In this document: one piece after another, positions 1 through 9,540 of the stretch
Layout: each line of letters begins with the position of its first letter
Position numbering within the stretch: position 1 is the first letter of the stretch
Origin: Nymphaea colorata
Lineage: Eukaryota > Streptophyta > Magnoliopsida > Nymphaeales > Nymphaeaceae
NCBI RefSeq assembly: GCF_008831285.2
Contig: NW_022205200.1
Span: forward strand, 1 to 36,488
Length of the DNA stretch: 36,488 bases
Reading direction: 5' to 3'
Made by a program: the position numbers and the translations under genes
The notes under the pieces: model-generated
What the model saw: the letters and a program-made list of their open reading frames with translations, nothing else
What the model was told of the DNA's origin: nothing
Databases searched by the model: none

Positions 1-3000
1 ATATCAATAAAAGTGCGATTTAAGTGATTCAAATGATCACACATACTTAATTGAATGTGCTTAACTTATTGTTACATCCATGTTGCTTGATTAAGTGAAC
101 TGAAATCACAAGTTTGTATGAAAATGAATGTGATTCGAGTGATTCATTTGGTGTCTTATAGTTACTTAACGTGTTTCACATGTTATTACATCCTGATCAA
201 TGATTTAATAATTAAAACTCACAAGTTTATATGGATATAAAGGAGACCTATGCATTAGTTTGATCCTTTCTAGTTTGTACGATAAGTTGAACATGTTGTT
301 ACATCTATAGTGATCGATGCACAAGTTCACATCAATACGAGTGGGATTTAAGTGATTCAATTGATCACGCATATTTAATTGAATGTACTTAACTTGTTGT
401 TACGTTTATATTAAATGATTTAGTAAATTCAAATCATAGGTTTATATGAAAATGAATGGATTCGAGTGATTCATTTGGTGTCTTACAGGTAACTTAATGT
501 GTTTCACTTGTTATTACATACATTTGATCACTTATGTTTAATCGAGAGATTATGTGATTCATTTTTACTTGTTCTTACATACATTTGATAACTTATATTT
601 AATTGAATGTGCGTAACCATTTGTTACATACGTATAGAATGACTTAGTGGCTTGAAAAAAGAAGTCCGTTTGGAAATGAATGAGAGTCAAGTCACTATAT
701 TGGTCCCTTATAGTTAATCTAATGTATTTCACTTGTTATTACATCTATAATGAATGATTTAAATGGTTGAAATCACAAGTTTATATGGATACAAATGGTT
801 GAAGTCACTATATTTGTACACGTGTAGTTAGTCCGATGAGTTGAATTTGTTGTTACATCTATAGGGAACGTTCTAAAGGATTGAAATCACATGTTCGTAC
901 GAATACAAGTGAGATTTAAGTGATTCATATAATCATGCATACTTAATTGAATGTGTTTAACTTGTTGTTACGTCTATAATAAATGATTTAGTAGATTGAA
1001 ATCACAAGTTTGTGCGAAAATGAATGAGATTCGAGTGATTCATTTGGTGTCTTGTAGTTAACCTATTGTGTTTCACTTGTTATTACATCTTTGATCAATG
1101 ATTTAAATGATTAAAACTTACAAGTTTGTATGGATATAAAGGAGACCTATGCATTAGTTTGATCCCTTGTAGTTAGTTCAATAAGTTGAACTAGTTCTTA
1201 CATCTATGGTGATCGATGTAAGGAATTGAAATCACAAGTTCGTATCAATACGAGTGGGATTTAAGTGATTCATTTTATCACACATACGTAATTGAATGTG
1301 CTTAACTTGTTGTTACGTCTATATTAAATGATTTAGTAGATTAAAATCATAGGTTTGTATGAAAATGAATGATATTGGAGTGATTCATTTGGTGTCTTGT
1401 AAGTAACCTAATGTGTTTCACTTGTTATTACATATATTTGATCACTTATATTTAATTGAGAGATTAAGTGATTCATTTTCACTTGTTATTACATATAATT
1501 GATCACTTGTATTTAATTGAATGTGCGTGACCATTTCTTACTTACGTATAGAATGACCTAGTGGCTTTGATACCAGAAGTTCGTTTGGAATACATATATA
1601 ATGAATGATTTAAATGATTGAAATCACATGTTCATGTGGATACAAACGCGTGTAGTTAGTCCGATGAGTTGAATTTATTGTTACAACTATAGTGCACGAT
1701 CTAAATGATTGAAATCACAAGTTCGTATCAATACAAGTGCGATTTAAGTGATTCAAATGATCACACATACTTAATTGAATGTGCTTAACTTGTTGTTACA
1801 TCCATATTGCTAGATTAAGTGAATTCAAATCACAAGTTTGTGTGAAAATAAATGAGATTTGAGTGATTCATTTGGTGTCTTATAATTAACCTAATGTGTT
1901 TCACTCGTTATGACATCTATGATCAACGATTTAAACGATAAAAACTCACAAGTTTATATGGATGTAAAGGAGACCTATGGATTAGTTTAGTTTGATCCCT
2001 TGTAGTTTGTTCAATAAGTTGAACATGTTGTTACATCTCATTCATTTGTATCCATACGCACACTAAATCACTCGTCTCAATACGAGTGAGATTTAAGTGA
2101 TTCATTTGATCACGCATACTTAATTGAATGTGCTTAACTTGTTGTTACGTCTATATTAAATGATTTAGTATATTGAAATCATAGGTTTGTATGGAAATGA
2201 ATGAGATTTGAGTGATTCATTTGGTGTCTTGTAGGTAACCTAATATGTTTCACTTGTTATTACATATATTTGATCACATATATTTAATTGAGAGATTAAA
2301 TGATTCATTTTCACTTGTTATTACATATATTTGATCAATATATTTAATTGAGTGTGCGTAGCCATTTGTTACATACGTATAGAATGACTTAGTGGCTTGA
2401 AATAAGAAGTTCGTTTGGAAATGAATGAGAGTCAGGTCATTAAGTTGGTCCCTTACAGTTAATCTAGTGTATTTCACTTGTTATTACATCTATAATGAAT
2501 GATTTAAATGATTGAAATCGCAAGTTCATATGGATACAAATGGGATCTATGCATTACTTTGAATGCGTGTAATTAGTCCGATGAGTTGAATTTGTTGTTA
2601 CATCTATAGTGAACGATCTAAAGGATTGAAATCACGCGTTCGTACCAATACAAGTGAGATTTAAATGATTCATATGATCATGCATGCTTAATTGAATGTG
2701 TTTAACTTGTTGTTACATCTATATTAAATGATTTAGTAGATCGAAATCACAAGTTTGTATGAAAATGAATGAGATTCGAGTGATTCATTTGGTGTCTTAT
2801 GGTTTACCTAATGTGTTTCACTAGTTGTTACATTTATAATGATTCTTAATACGGATGTCCTTAACAAGTGATTCATTTGGTGTCATATAGTTAACCTAAT
2901 GTGTTTCACTTGTAATTTAATTGAATGTGCTTAACAAGTGAATTAGGTTAACAATAGGGCACCAAATGAATCACTCAAATCTCATTCATTTTCATGCAAG

Positions 3001-3146
3001 CCTGTGATTTCAATCTACTAAATCATTTAACATGGATATAACAATAAGTCAAGTACATTCAATAAAGTATGCGTGATCATATGAATCACTTAAATCTGAC
3101 TCGTATTGGTACGACTATAGTGCACGATCTAAAGGATTGAAATTAC
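1..3146 (+). repeat. HOR unit U1, long form (5' end missing)
   Basis: This full-length type unit enters the window 6 bases into monomer 1. SR2 begins at 891, SR3 at 1719 and the terminal element at 2636. The first 240 bases have small differences from every other copy: 'aataaaagtg' for 'aatacaagtg', 'agttacttaacg' for 'agttaacctaacg', and missing bases in 'catcctgatc' and 'tttaataatt'. This fits lower consensus quality at a contig start, or a real array edge. It has the 'aatggattc' one-base-short form in its second B monomer (near 466), as do U11 and U13. No gene is visible. Confidence 0.93.
2936..3114 (-). repeat. Inverted A-B dimer, U1
   Basis: This 179-bp segment reads as an A-B dimer on the minus strand. 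Landmarks are 'caccaaatgaatcac' (reversed B) and 'atcatatgaatcac' (reversed A). It faces the forward A-B at 2636-2865 and can fold back on it. Confidence 0.88.
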
Positions 3147-3261
3147 AAGTTCGTATCAATACAAGTGCGATTTAAGTGATTCAAATGATCACACATACTT
3201 AATTGAATGTGCTTAACTTATTGTTACATCCATGTTGCTTGATTAAGTGAACTGAAATCAC
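3147..3261 (+). repeat. Class A monomer, example
   Basis: This is a 115-bp monomer. Class A features are 'caatac(a/g)agtg', 'gatttaagtgattca', a 'gatcac(a/g)catac' block, 'ttaattgaatgtgcttaact' and 'gttgttac', ending in 'gaaatcac'. In U2 there are seven forward A monomers (3147, 3478, 4047, 4392, 4874, 5222, 5790) and one reversed A inside the terminal element. Confidence 0.9.
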
Positions 3262-3377
3262 AAGTTTGTATGAAAATGAATGTGATTCGAGTGATTCATT
3301 TGGTGTCTTATAGTTAACCTAACGTGTTTCACATGTTATTACATCCATGATCAATGATTTAAATAATTAAAACTCAC
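3262..3377 (+). repeat. Class B monomer, example
   Basis: This is a 116-bp monomer. Class B features are 'gaaaatgaatg', 'gattcgagtgattcatttgg', 'tgtcttatagttaaccta', 'gtgtttca' and 'gttattacat', ending 'actcac'. It keeps the phase of class A: the 'gtgattca' block and the 'ttacat' box sit at matching positions, so A and B derive from one ancestral monomer. Confidence 0.88.
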
Positions 3378-3592
3378 AAGTTTATATGGATATAAAGGAG
3401 ACCTATGCATTAGTTTGATCCTTTCTAGTTTGTACGATAAGTTGAACATGTTGTTACATCTATAGTGATCGATGCACAAGTTCACATCAATACGAGTGGG
3501 ATTTAAGTGATTCAATTGATCACGCATATTTAATTGAATGTACTTAACTTGTTGTTACGTTTATATTAAATGATTTAGTAAATTCAAATCAT

Positions 3593-3817
3593 AGGTTTAT
3601 ATGAAAATGAATGGGATTCGAGTGATTCATTTGGTGTCTTACAGGTAACTTAATGTGTTTCACTTGTTATTACATACATTTGATCACTTATGTTTAATCG
3701 AGAGATTATGTGATTCATTTTTACTTGTTCTTACATACATTTGATAACTTATATTTAATTGAATGTGCGTAACCATTTGTTACATACGTATAGAATGACT
3801 TAGTGGCTTGAAAAAAG
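3593..3817 (+). repeat. Composite B' monomer with 61-bp internal near-duplication
   Basis: This 225-bp composite starts as 80 bp of a B monomer. A 61-bp piece starting 'catacatttgatcactta' (3673-3733) follows. A second, related piece starting 'catacatttgataactta' (3734-3817) runs into a tail not seen in A, B or C: 'cgtatagaatgacttagtgg'. Both inner pieces contain 'ttaat' blocks reminiscent of class A. The same composite recurs at 4507 and 5337, so it formed before the sub-repeat triplicated. Confidence 0.85.
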
Positions 3818-3932
3818 AAGTCCGTTTGGAAATGAATGAGAGTCAAGTCACTATATTGGTCCCTTATAGTTAATCTAATGTATTTCACTTGTTATTACAT
3901 CTATAATGAATGATTTAAATGGTTGAAATCAC

Positions 3933-4046
3933 AAGTTTATATGGATACAAATGGTTGAAGTCACTATATTTGTACACGTGTAGTTAGTCCGATGAGTTGA
4001 ATTTGTTGTTACATCTATAGGGAACGTTCTAAAGGATTGAAATCAC
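3933..4046 (+). repeat. Class C monomer, example
   Basis: This is a 114-bp monomer. Class C features are 'tatggatacaaatg', a 'gttagtccgatgagttgaat' block, 'ttgttgttacatctatag' and 'ctaaaggattgaaatcac'. It has no 'gtgattca' block and is the most diverged class, but it shares the 'aagtt' start, the 'gttacatctata' box and the end with A and B. Confidence 0.85.
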
Positions 4047-4732
4047 ATGTTCGTACGAATACAAGTGAGATTTAAGTGATTCATATAATCATGCATACTT
4101 AATTGAATGTGTTTAACTTGTTGTTACGTCTATAATAAATGATTTAGTAGATTGAAATCACAAGTTTGTGCGAAAATGAATGAGATTCGAGTGATTCATT
4201 TGGTGTCTTGTAGTTAACCTATTGTGTTTCACTTGTTATTACATCTTTGATCAATGATTTAAATGATTAAAACTTACAAGTTTGTATGGATATAAAGGAG
4301 ACCTATGCATTAGTTTGATCCCTTGTAGTTAGTTCAATAAGTTGAACTAGTTCTTACATCTATGGTGATCGATGTAAGGAATTGAAATCACAAGTTCGTA
4401 TCAATACGAGTGGGATTTAAGTGATTCATTTTATCACACATACGTAATTGAATGTGCTTAACTTGTTGTTACGTCTATATTAAATGATTTAGTAGATTAA
4501 AATCATAGGTTTGTATGAAAATGAATGATATTGGAGTGATTCATTTGGTGTCTTGTAAGTAACCTAATGTGTTTCACTTGTTATTACATATATTTGATCA
4601 CTTATATTTAATTGAGAGATTAAGTGATTCATTTTCACTTGTTATTACATATAATTGATCACTTGTATTTAATTGAATGTGCGTGACCATTTCTTACTTA
4701 CGTATAGAATGACCTAGTGGCTTTGATACCAG

Positions 4733-4783
4733 AAGTTCGTTTGGAATACATATATAATGAATGATTTAAATGATTGAAATCAC
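4733..4783 (+). repeat. Truncated B monomer (51 bp) in SR2
   Basis: Compared with the matching B at 5561-5675, about 64 bp are missing between 'cgtttgga' and 'tataatgaatgattta'. The copy is present with the same truncation in all intact SR2 copies, so it predates amplification of the unit. Confidence 0.8.
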
Positions 4784-4873
4784 ATGTTCATGTGGATACA
4801 AACGCTGTAGTTAGTCCGATGAGTTGAATTTATTGTTACAACTATAGTGCACGATCTAAATGATTGAAATCAC
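4784..4873 (+). repeat. Truncated C monomer (90 bp) in SR2
   Basis: Compared with C at 5676-5789, about 24 bp are missing after 'ggatacaaa'. Other copies read 'acgcgtgtag' here while U2 reads 'acgctgtag', a one-base gap. It lies directly after the truncated B monomer, so this end of SR2 has suffered two adjacent losses. Confidence 0.8.
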
Positions 4874-5789
4874 AAGTTCGTATCAATACAAGTGCGATTT
4901 AAGTGATTCAAATGATCACACATACTTAATTGAATGTGCTTAACTTGTTGTTACATCCATATTGCTAGATTAAGTGAATTCAAATCACAAGTTTGTGTGA
5001 AAATAAATGAGATTTGAGTGATTCATTTGGTGTCTTATAATTAACCTAATGTGTTTCACTCGTTATGACATCTATGATCAACGATTTAAACGATAAAAAC
5101 TCACAAGTTTATATGGATGTAAAGGAGACCTATGGATTATTTAGTTTGATCCCTTGTAGTTTGTTCAATAAGTTGAACATGTTGTTACATCTCATTCATT
5201 TGTATCCATACGCACACTAAATCACTCGTCTCAATACGAGTGAGATTTAAGTGATTCATTTGATCACGCATACTTAATTGAATGTGCTTAACTTGTTGTT
5301 ACGTCTATATTAAATGATTTAGTATATTGAAATCATAGGTTTGTATGGAAATGAATGAGATTTGAGTGATTCATTTGGTGTCTTGTAGGTAACCTAATAT
5401 GTTTCACTTGTTATTACATATATTTGATCACATATATTTAATTGAGAGATTAAATGATTCATTTTCACTTGTTATTACATATATTTGATCAATATATTTA
5501 ATTGAGTGTGCGTAGCCATTTGTTACATACGTATAGAATGACTTAGTGGCTTGAAATAAGAAGTTCGTTTGGAAATGAATGAGAGTCAGGTCATTAAGTT
5601 GGTCCCTTACAGTTAATCTAGTGTATTTCACTTGTTATTACATCTATAATGAATGATTTAAATGATTGAAATCGCAAGTTCATATGGATACAAATGGGAT
5701 CTATGCATTACTTTGAATGCGTGTAATTAGTCCGATGAGTTGAATTTGTTGTTACATCTATAGTGAACGATCTAAAGGATTGAAATCAC
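4874..5789 (+). repeat. Sub-repeat SR3 of U2
   Basis: This third sub-repeat is 916 bp in the same order. Its first C monomer (5105-5221) ends abnormally. After 'gttacatctcattcattt' comes a short reversed fragment ('gtatccatacgcac'), followed by a perfect 8-bp hairpin that overlaps the start of the next A monomer. The last B of SR3 (5561) ends 'atcgc' instead of 'atcac' in every unit, a useful tag. Confidence 0.9.
5191..5243. repeat. Short reversed fragment plus perfect 8-bp hairpin in SR3
   Basis: Bases 5191-5215 match the reverse complement of monomer-head sequence of the B/C type ('tatggatacaaatg'). Just after it, 5222-5229 'tcactcgt' and 5236-5243 'acgagtga' are perfect inverted repeats around the 6-base loop 'ctcaat'. 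The element is conserved in the other units (for example 2068-2089 in U1). U6 lacks one loop base and U7 has it destroyed. Confidence 0.8.
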
Positions 5790-6021
5790 GCGTTCGTACC
5801 AATACAAGTGAGATTTAAATGATTCATATGATCATGCATGCTTAATTGAATGTGTTTAACTTGTTGTTACATCTATATTAAATGATTTAGTAGATCGAAA
5901 TCACAAGTTTGTATGAAAATGAATGAGATTCGAGTGATTCATTTGGTGTCTTATGGTTTACCTAATGTGTTTCACTAGTTGTTACATTTATAATGATTCT
6001 TAATACGGATGTCCTTAACAA

Positions 6022-6128
6022 GTGATTCATTTGGTGTCATATAGTTAACCTAATGTGTTTCACTTGTAATTTAATTGAATGTGCTTAACAAGTGAATTAG
6101 GTTAACAATAGGGCACCAAATGAATCAC
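6022..6128. repeat. Imperfect long hairpin in the terminal element of U2
   Basis: The outer arms 6022-6053 and 6097-6128 pair imperfectly, including 15 bases 'gtgattcatttggtg' and 10 bases 'gttaacctaa' without mismatch. The inner arms 6059-6066 'ttcacttg' and 6089-6096 'caagtgaa' pair perfectly. A 5-base bulge lies on the left and a 22-base loop (6067-6088) at the tip. It competes with the larger foldback formed with the forward A-B dimer. Confidence 0.8.
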
Positions 6129-6267
6129 TCAAATCTCATTCATTTTCATGCAAGCCTGTGATTTCAATCTACTAAATCATTTAACATGGATATAACAATA
6201 AGTCAAGTAATTCAATAAAGTATGCGTGATCATATGAATCACTTAAATCTGACTCGTATTGGTACGA
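6090..6267 (-). repeat. Inverted A-B dimer, U2
   Basis: This is 178 bp, one base short in 'agtaattc'. By hand alignment its reverse complement matches 5793-5964 at roughly 85-88 %, mostly differing by transitions. The spacer is about 130 bp. Confidence 0.9.
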
Positions 6268-7194
6268 CTATAGTGCACGATCTAAAGGATTGAAATTACA
6301 AGTTCGTATCAATACAAGTGCGATTTAAGTGATTCAAATGATCACACATACTTAATTGAATGTGCTTAACTTATTGTTACATCCTTGTTGCTTGATTAAG
6401 TGAACTGAAATCACAAGTTTGTATGAAAATGAATGTGATTCGAGTGATTCATTTGGTGTCTTATAGTTAACCTAACGTGTTTCACATGTTATTACATCCA
6501 TGATCAATGATTTAAATAATTAAAACTCACAAGTTTATATGGATATAAAGGAGACCTATGCATTAGTTTGATCCTTTCTAGTTTGTACGATAAGTTGAAC
6601 ATGTTGTTACATCTATAGTGATCGATGCACAAGTTCACATCAATACGAGTGGGATTTAAGTGATTCAATTGATCACGCATATTTAATTGAATGTACTTAA
6701 CTTGTTGTCACGTTTATATTAAATGATTTAGTAAATTCAAATCATAGGTTTATATGAAAATGAATGAGATTCGAGTGATTCATTTGGTGTCTTACAGGTA
6801 ACTTAATGTGTTTCACTTGTTATTACATACATTTGATCACTTATGTTTAATCGAGAGATTATGTGATTCATTTTTACTTGTTCTTACATACATTTGATAA
6901 CTTATATTTAATTGAATGTGCGTAACCATTTGTTACATACGTATAGAATGACTTAGTGGCTTGAAAAAAGAAGTCCGTTTGGAAATGAATGAGAGTCAAG
7001 TCACTATATTGGTCCCTTATAGTTAATCTAATGTATTTCACTTGTTATTACATCTATAATGAATGATTTAAATGGTTGAAATCACAAGTTTATATGGATA
7101 CAAATGGTTGAAGTCACTATATTTGTACACGTGTAGTTAGTCCGATGAGTTGAATTTGTTGTTACATCTATAGGGAACGTTCTAAAGGATTGAA

Positions 7195-7216
7195 ATCACA
7201 AGTTCGTATCAATGCA
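7195..7216 (+). other. SR1/SR3 junction in U3 (SR2 absent)
   Basis: The sequence passes from the end of the SR1 C monomer ('aggattgaaatcac') straight into the SR3 A monomer ('aagttcgtatcaatgc') with no extra or missing base. All S units with readable sequence have 'aatgcaag' here, where L units have 'aatacaag' at the start of SR3, so the tag travels with the deletion. Confidence 0.85.
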
Positions 7217-8413
7217 AGTGCGATTTAAGTGATTCAAATGATCACACATACTTAATTGAATGTGCTTAACTTGTTGTTACATCCATATTGCTAGATTAAG
7301 TGAATTCAAATCACAAGTTTGTGTGAAAATAAATGAGATTTGAGTGATTCATTTGGTGTCTTATAATTAACCTAATGTGTTTCACTCGTTATGACATCTA
7401 TGATCAACGATTTAAACGATAAAAACTCACAAGTTTATATGGATGTAAAGGAGACCTATGGATTAATTTAGTTTGATCCCTGTAGTTTGTTCAATAAGTT
7501 GAACATGTTGTTACATCTCATTCATTTGTATCCATACGCACACTAAATCACTCGTCTCAATACGAGTGAGATTTAAGTGATTCATTTGATCACGCATACT
7601 TAATTGAATGTGCTTAACTTGTTGTTACGTCTATATTAAATGATTTAGTATATTGAAATCATAGGTTTGTATGGAAATGAATGAGATTTGAGTGATTCAT
7701 TTGGTGTCTTGTAGGTAACCTAATATGTTTCACTTGTTATTACATATATTTGATCACATATATTTAATTGAGAGATTAAATGATTCATTTTCACTTGTTA
7801 TTACATATATTTGATCAATATATTTAATTGAGTGTGCGTAGCCATTTGTTACATACCTATAGAATGACTTAGTGGCTTGAAATAAGAAGTTCGTTTGGAA
7901 ATGAATGAGAGTCAGGTCATTAAGTTGGTCCCTTACAGTTAATCTAGTGTATTTACTTGTTATTACATCTATAATGATGATTTAAATGATTGAAATCGCA
8001 AGTTCATATGGATACAAATGGGATCTATGCATTACTTTGAATGCGTGTAATTAGTCCGATGAGTTGAATTTGTTGTTACATCTATAGTGAACGATCTAAA
8101 GGATTGAAATCACGCGTTCGTACCAGTACAAGTGAGATTTAAATGATTCATATGATCATGCATGCTTAATTGAATGTGTTTAACTTGTTGTTACATCTAT
8201 ATTAAATGATTTAGTAGATCGAAATCACAAGTTTGTATGAAAATGAATGAGATTCGAGTGATTCATTTGGTGTCTTATGGTTTACCTAATGTGTTTCACT
8301 AGTTGTTACATTTATAATGATTCTTAATACGGATGTCCTTAACAAGTGATTGATTTGGTGTCATATAGTTAACCTAATGTGTTTCACTTGTAATTTAATT
8401 GAATGTGCTTAAC

Positions 8414-8592
8414 AAGTGAATTAGGTTAACAATAGGGCACCAAATGAATCACTCAAATCTCATTCATTTTCATGCAAGCCTGTGATTTCAATCTACTAAA
8501 TCATTTAACATGGATATAACAATAAGTCAAGTAAATTCAATAAAGTATGCGTGATCATATGAATCACTTAAATCTGACTCGTATTTGTACGA
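8414..8592 (-). repeat. Inverted A-B dimer, U3
   Basis: This is a 179-bp copy. It has 'agtaaattc' and ends 'tatttgtacga', shared only with U4. The facing B head reads 'gtgattgattt', so one pair of the hairpin stem is changed. Confidence 0.88.
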
Positions 8593-9518
8593 CTATAGTG
8601 CACGATCTAAAGGATTGAAATTACAAGTTCGTATCAATACAAGTGCGATTTAAGTGATCAAATGATCACACATACTTAATTGAATGTGCTTAACTTATTG
8701 TTACATCCTTGTTGCTTGATTAAGTGAACTGAAATCACAAGTTTGTATGAAAATGAATGTGATTCGAGTGATTCATTTGGTGTCTTATAGTTAACCTAAC
8801 GTGTTTCACATGTTATTACATCCATGATCAATGATTTAAATAATTAAAACTCACAAGTTTATATGGATATAAAGGAGACCTATGCATTAGTTTGATCCTT
8901 TCTAGTTTGTACGATAAGTTGAACATGTTGTTACATCTATAGTGATCGATGCACAAGTTCACATCAATACGAGTGGGATTTAAGTGATTCAATTGATCAC
9001 GCATATTTAATTGAATGTACTTAACTTGTTGTCACGTTTATATTAAATGATTTAGTAAATTCAAATCATAGGTTTATATGAAAATGAATGAGATTCGAGT
9101 GATTCATTTGGTGTCTTACAGGTAACTTAATGTGTTTCACTTGTTATTACATACATTTGATCACTTATGTTTAATCGAGAGATTATGTGATTCATTTTTA
9201 CTTGTTCTTACATACATTTGATAACTTATATTTAATTGAATGTGCGTAACCATTTGTTACATACGTATAGAATGACTTAGTGGCTTGAAAAAAGAAGTCC
9301 GTTTGGAAATGAATGAGAGTCAAGTCACTATATTGGTCCCTTATAGTTAATCTAATGTATTTCACTTGTTATTACATCTATAATGAATGATTTAAATGGT
9401 TGAAATCACAAGTTTATATGGATACAAATGGTTGAAGTCACTATATTTGTACACGTGTAGTTAGTCCGATGAGTTGAATTTGTTGTTACATCTATAGGGA
9501 ACGTTCTAAAGGATTGAA

Positions 9519-9540
9519 ATCACAAGTTCGTATCAATGCA
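9519..9540 (+). other. SR1/SR3 junction in U4
   Basis: This junction has the same structure as in U3: the C end 'gaaatcac' is followed by 'aagttcgtatcaatgc'. The tag 'aatgcaag' is present. Confidence 0.85.

Larger units (their letters stand above)
3147..4046 (+). repeat. Sub-repeat SR1 of U2 (A-B-C-A-B'-B-C)
   Basis: This is the first of three related sub-repeats and is 900 bp long. Its first C monomer (3378-3477) is 100 bp: the last 14 bp before the 'aagttc' that opens the next A are missing, leaving 'atcgatgcac' where full C monomers end 'tgaaatcac'. Its second C monomer reads 'ggttgaagtc' where SR3 has 'gggatctatg', which marks SR1. Monomer 1 is most like the first monomer of SR3 (both 'gcgatttaagtgattcaaat'). 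SR1 and SR3 are therefore closer to each other at that end than either is to SR2. Confidence 0.9.
4047..4873 (+). repeat. Sub-repeat SR2 of U2 (the module missing from short units)
   Basis: This second sub-repeat is 827 bp here and 828 bp in U1, U8 and U9. It follows the same A-B-C-A-B'-B-C order, but the last B and C are cut down: B at 4733-4783 is 51 bp and C at 4784-4873 is 90 bp. Its opening A monomer begins 'atgttcgtacgaatac', which distinguishes it from SR3 ('aagttcgtatcaatac'). The S-type units lack exactly this stretch, joined at the monomer boundary. Confidence 0.9.
3147..6299 (+). repeat. HOR unit U2, long form (reference copy for sub-structure)
   Basis: This complete 3,153-bp unit is used here as the reference. 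Monomers are at: A 3147, B 3262, C 3378 (100 bp), A 3478, B' 3593 (225 bp), B 3818, C 3933; A 4047, B 4162, C 4278, A 4392, B' 4507 (226 bp), B 4733 (51 bp), C 4784 (90 bp); A 4874, B 4989, C 5105 (117 bp), A 5222, B' 5337 (224 bp), B 5561, C 5676; A 5790, B 5905, partial B 6020, inverted A-B 6090, C tail 6268. It is 3 bp shorter than U9. The differences are three one-base gaps: 'acgctgtag', 'gattatttag' and 'agtaattc'. Confidence 0.95.
5790..6299 (+). repeat. Terminal element of U2 with inverted A-B dimer
   Basis: This 510-bp element closes each unit. In order it holds: an A monomer (5790-5904, start 'gcgttcgtaccaatac'); a 115-bp B-like monomer (5905-6019) with an odd end 'tacggatgtccttaac'; a 70-bp second B head (6020-6089) ending 'gtgcttaac'; an inverted A-B dimer (6090-6267); and a 32-bp C tail (6268-6299) leading into monomer 1 of the next unit. 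The string 'cttaacaagtga' occurs at both junctions of the 70-bp piece, suggesting that short homology was involved in forming it. Confidence 0.9.
6300..8624 (+). repeat. HOR unit U3, short form
   Basis: This 2,325-bp unit has SR1 joined directly to SR3 at 7200, with the terminal element from 8114. It carries variants shared only with nearby S units: 'catccttgttgc' in monomer 1, 'gttgtcacgt' in the fourth monomer (also U4), 'accagtac' at the terminal A (also U4) and 'gtgattgattt' in the terminal B piece (also U4 and U5). It has one-base gaps at two variable sites of the last B of SR3 ('gtatttactt', 'aatgatgatt'). Confidence 0.93.

Noticed and set aside
2274-2477. A 67-codon minus-strand open frame, repeated identically at 5428, 21447, 24603, 27758, 30076 and 35547
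   Set aside because: It lies wholly inside the B'-B monomers, starts at GTG with no ATG and has no recognisable domain. It is lost by single-base changes in U3-U7 and U12. Its identity between copies reflects homogenised repeats, not coding selection.
3378-3410. Ribosome-binding-site-like 'aaaggagacctatg' in C monomers
   Set aside because: It looks like a Shine-Dalgarno followed by ATG, but the frame after the ATG closes within a few codons in every copy (ATG CAT TAG), and the array is of eukaryotic satellite type.
5216-5260. Rho-independent terminator or tRNA-like fold at the 8-bp hairpin
   Set aside because: The stem has no following T-run and no tRNA landmarks (no T-loop or CCA context). 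The context is satellite, not bacterial.
5560-5582. Functional CENP-B box
   Set aside because: The spacing is off by one base and the CGGG core is absent, so it does not meet the known minimal motif. It is listed only as a low-interest resemblance.
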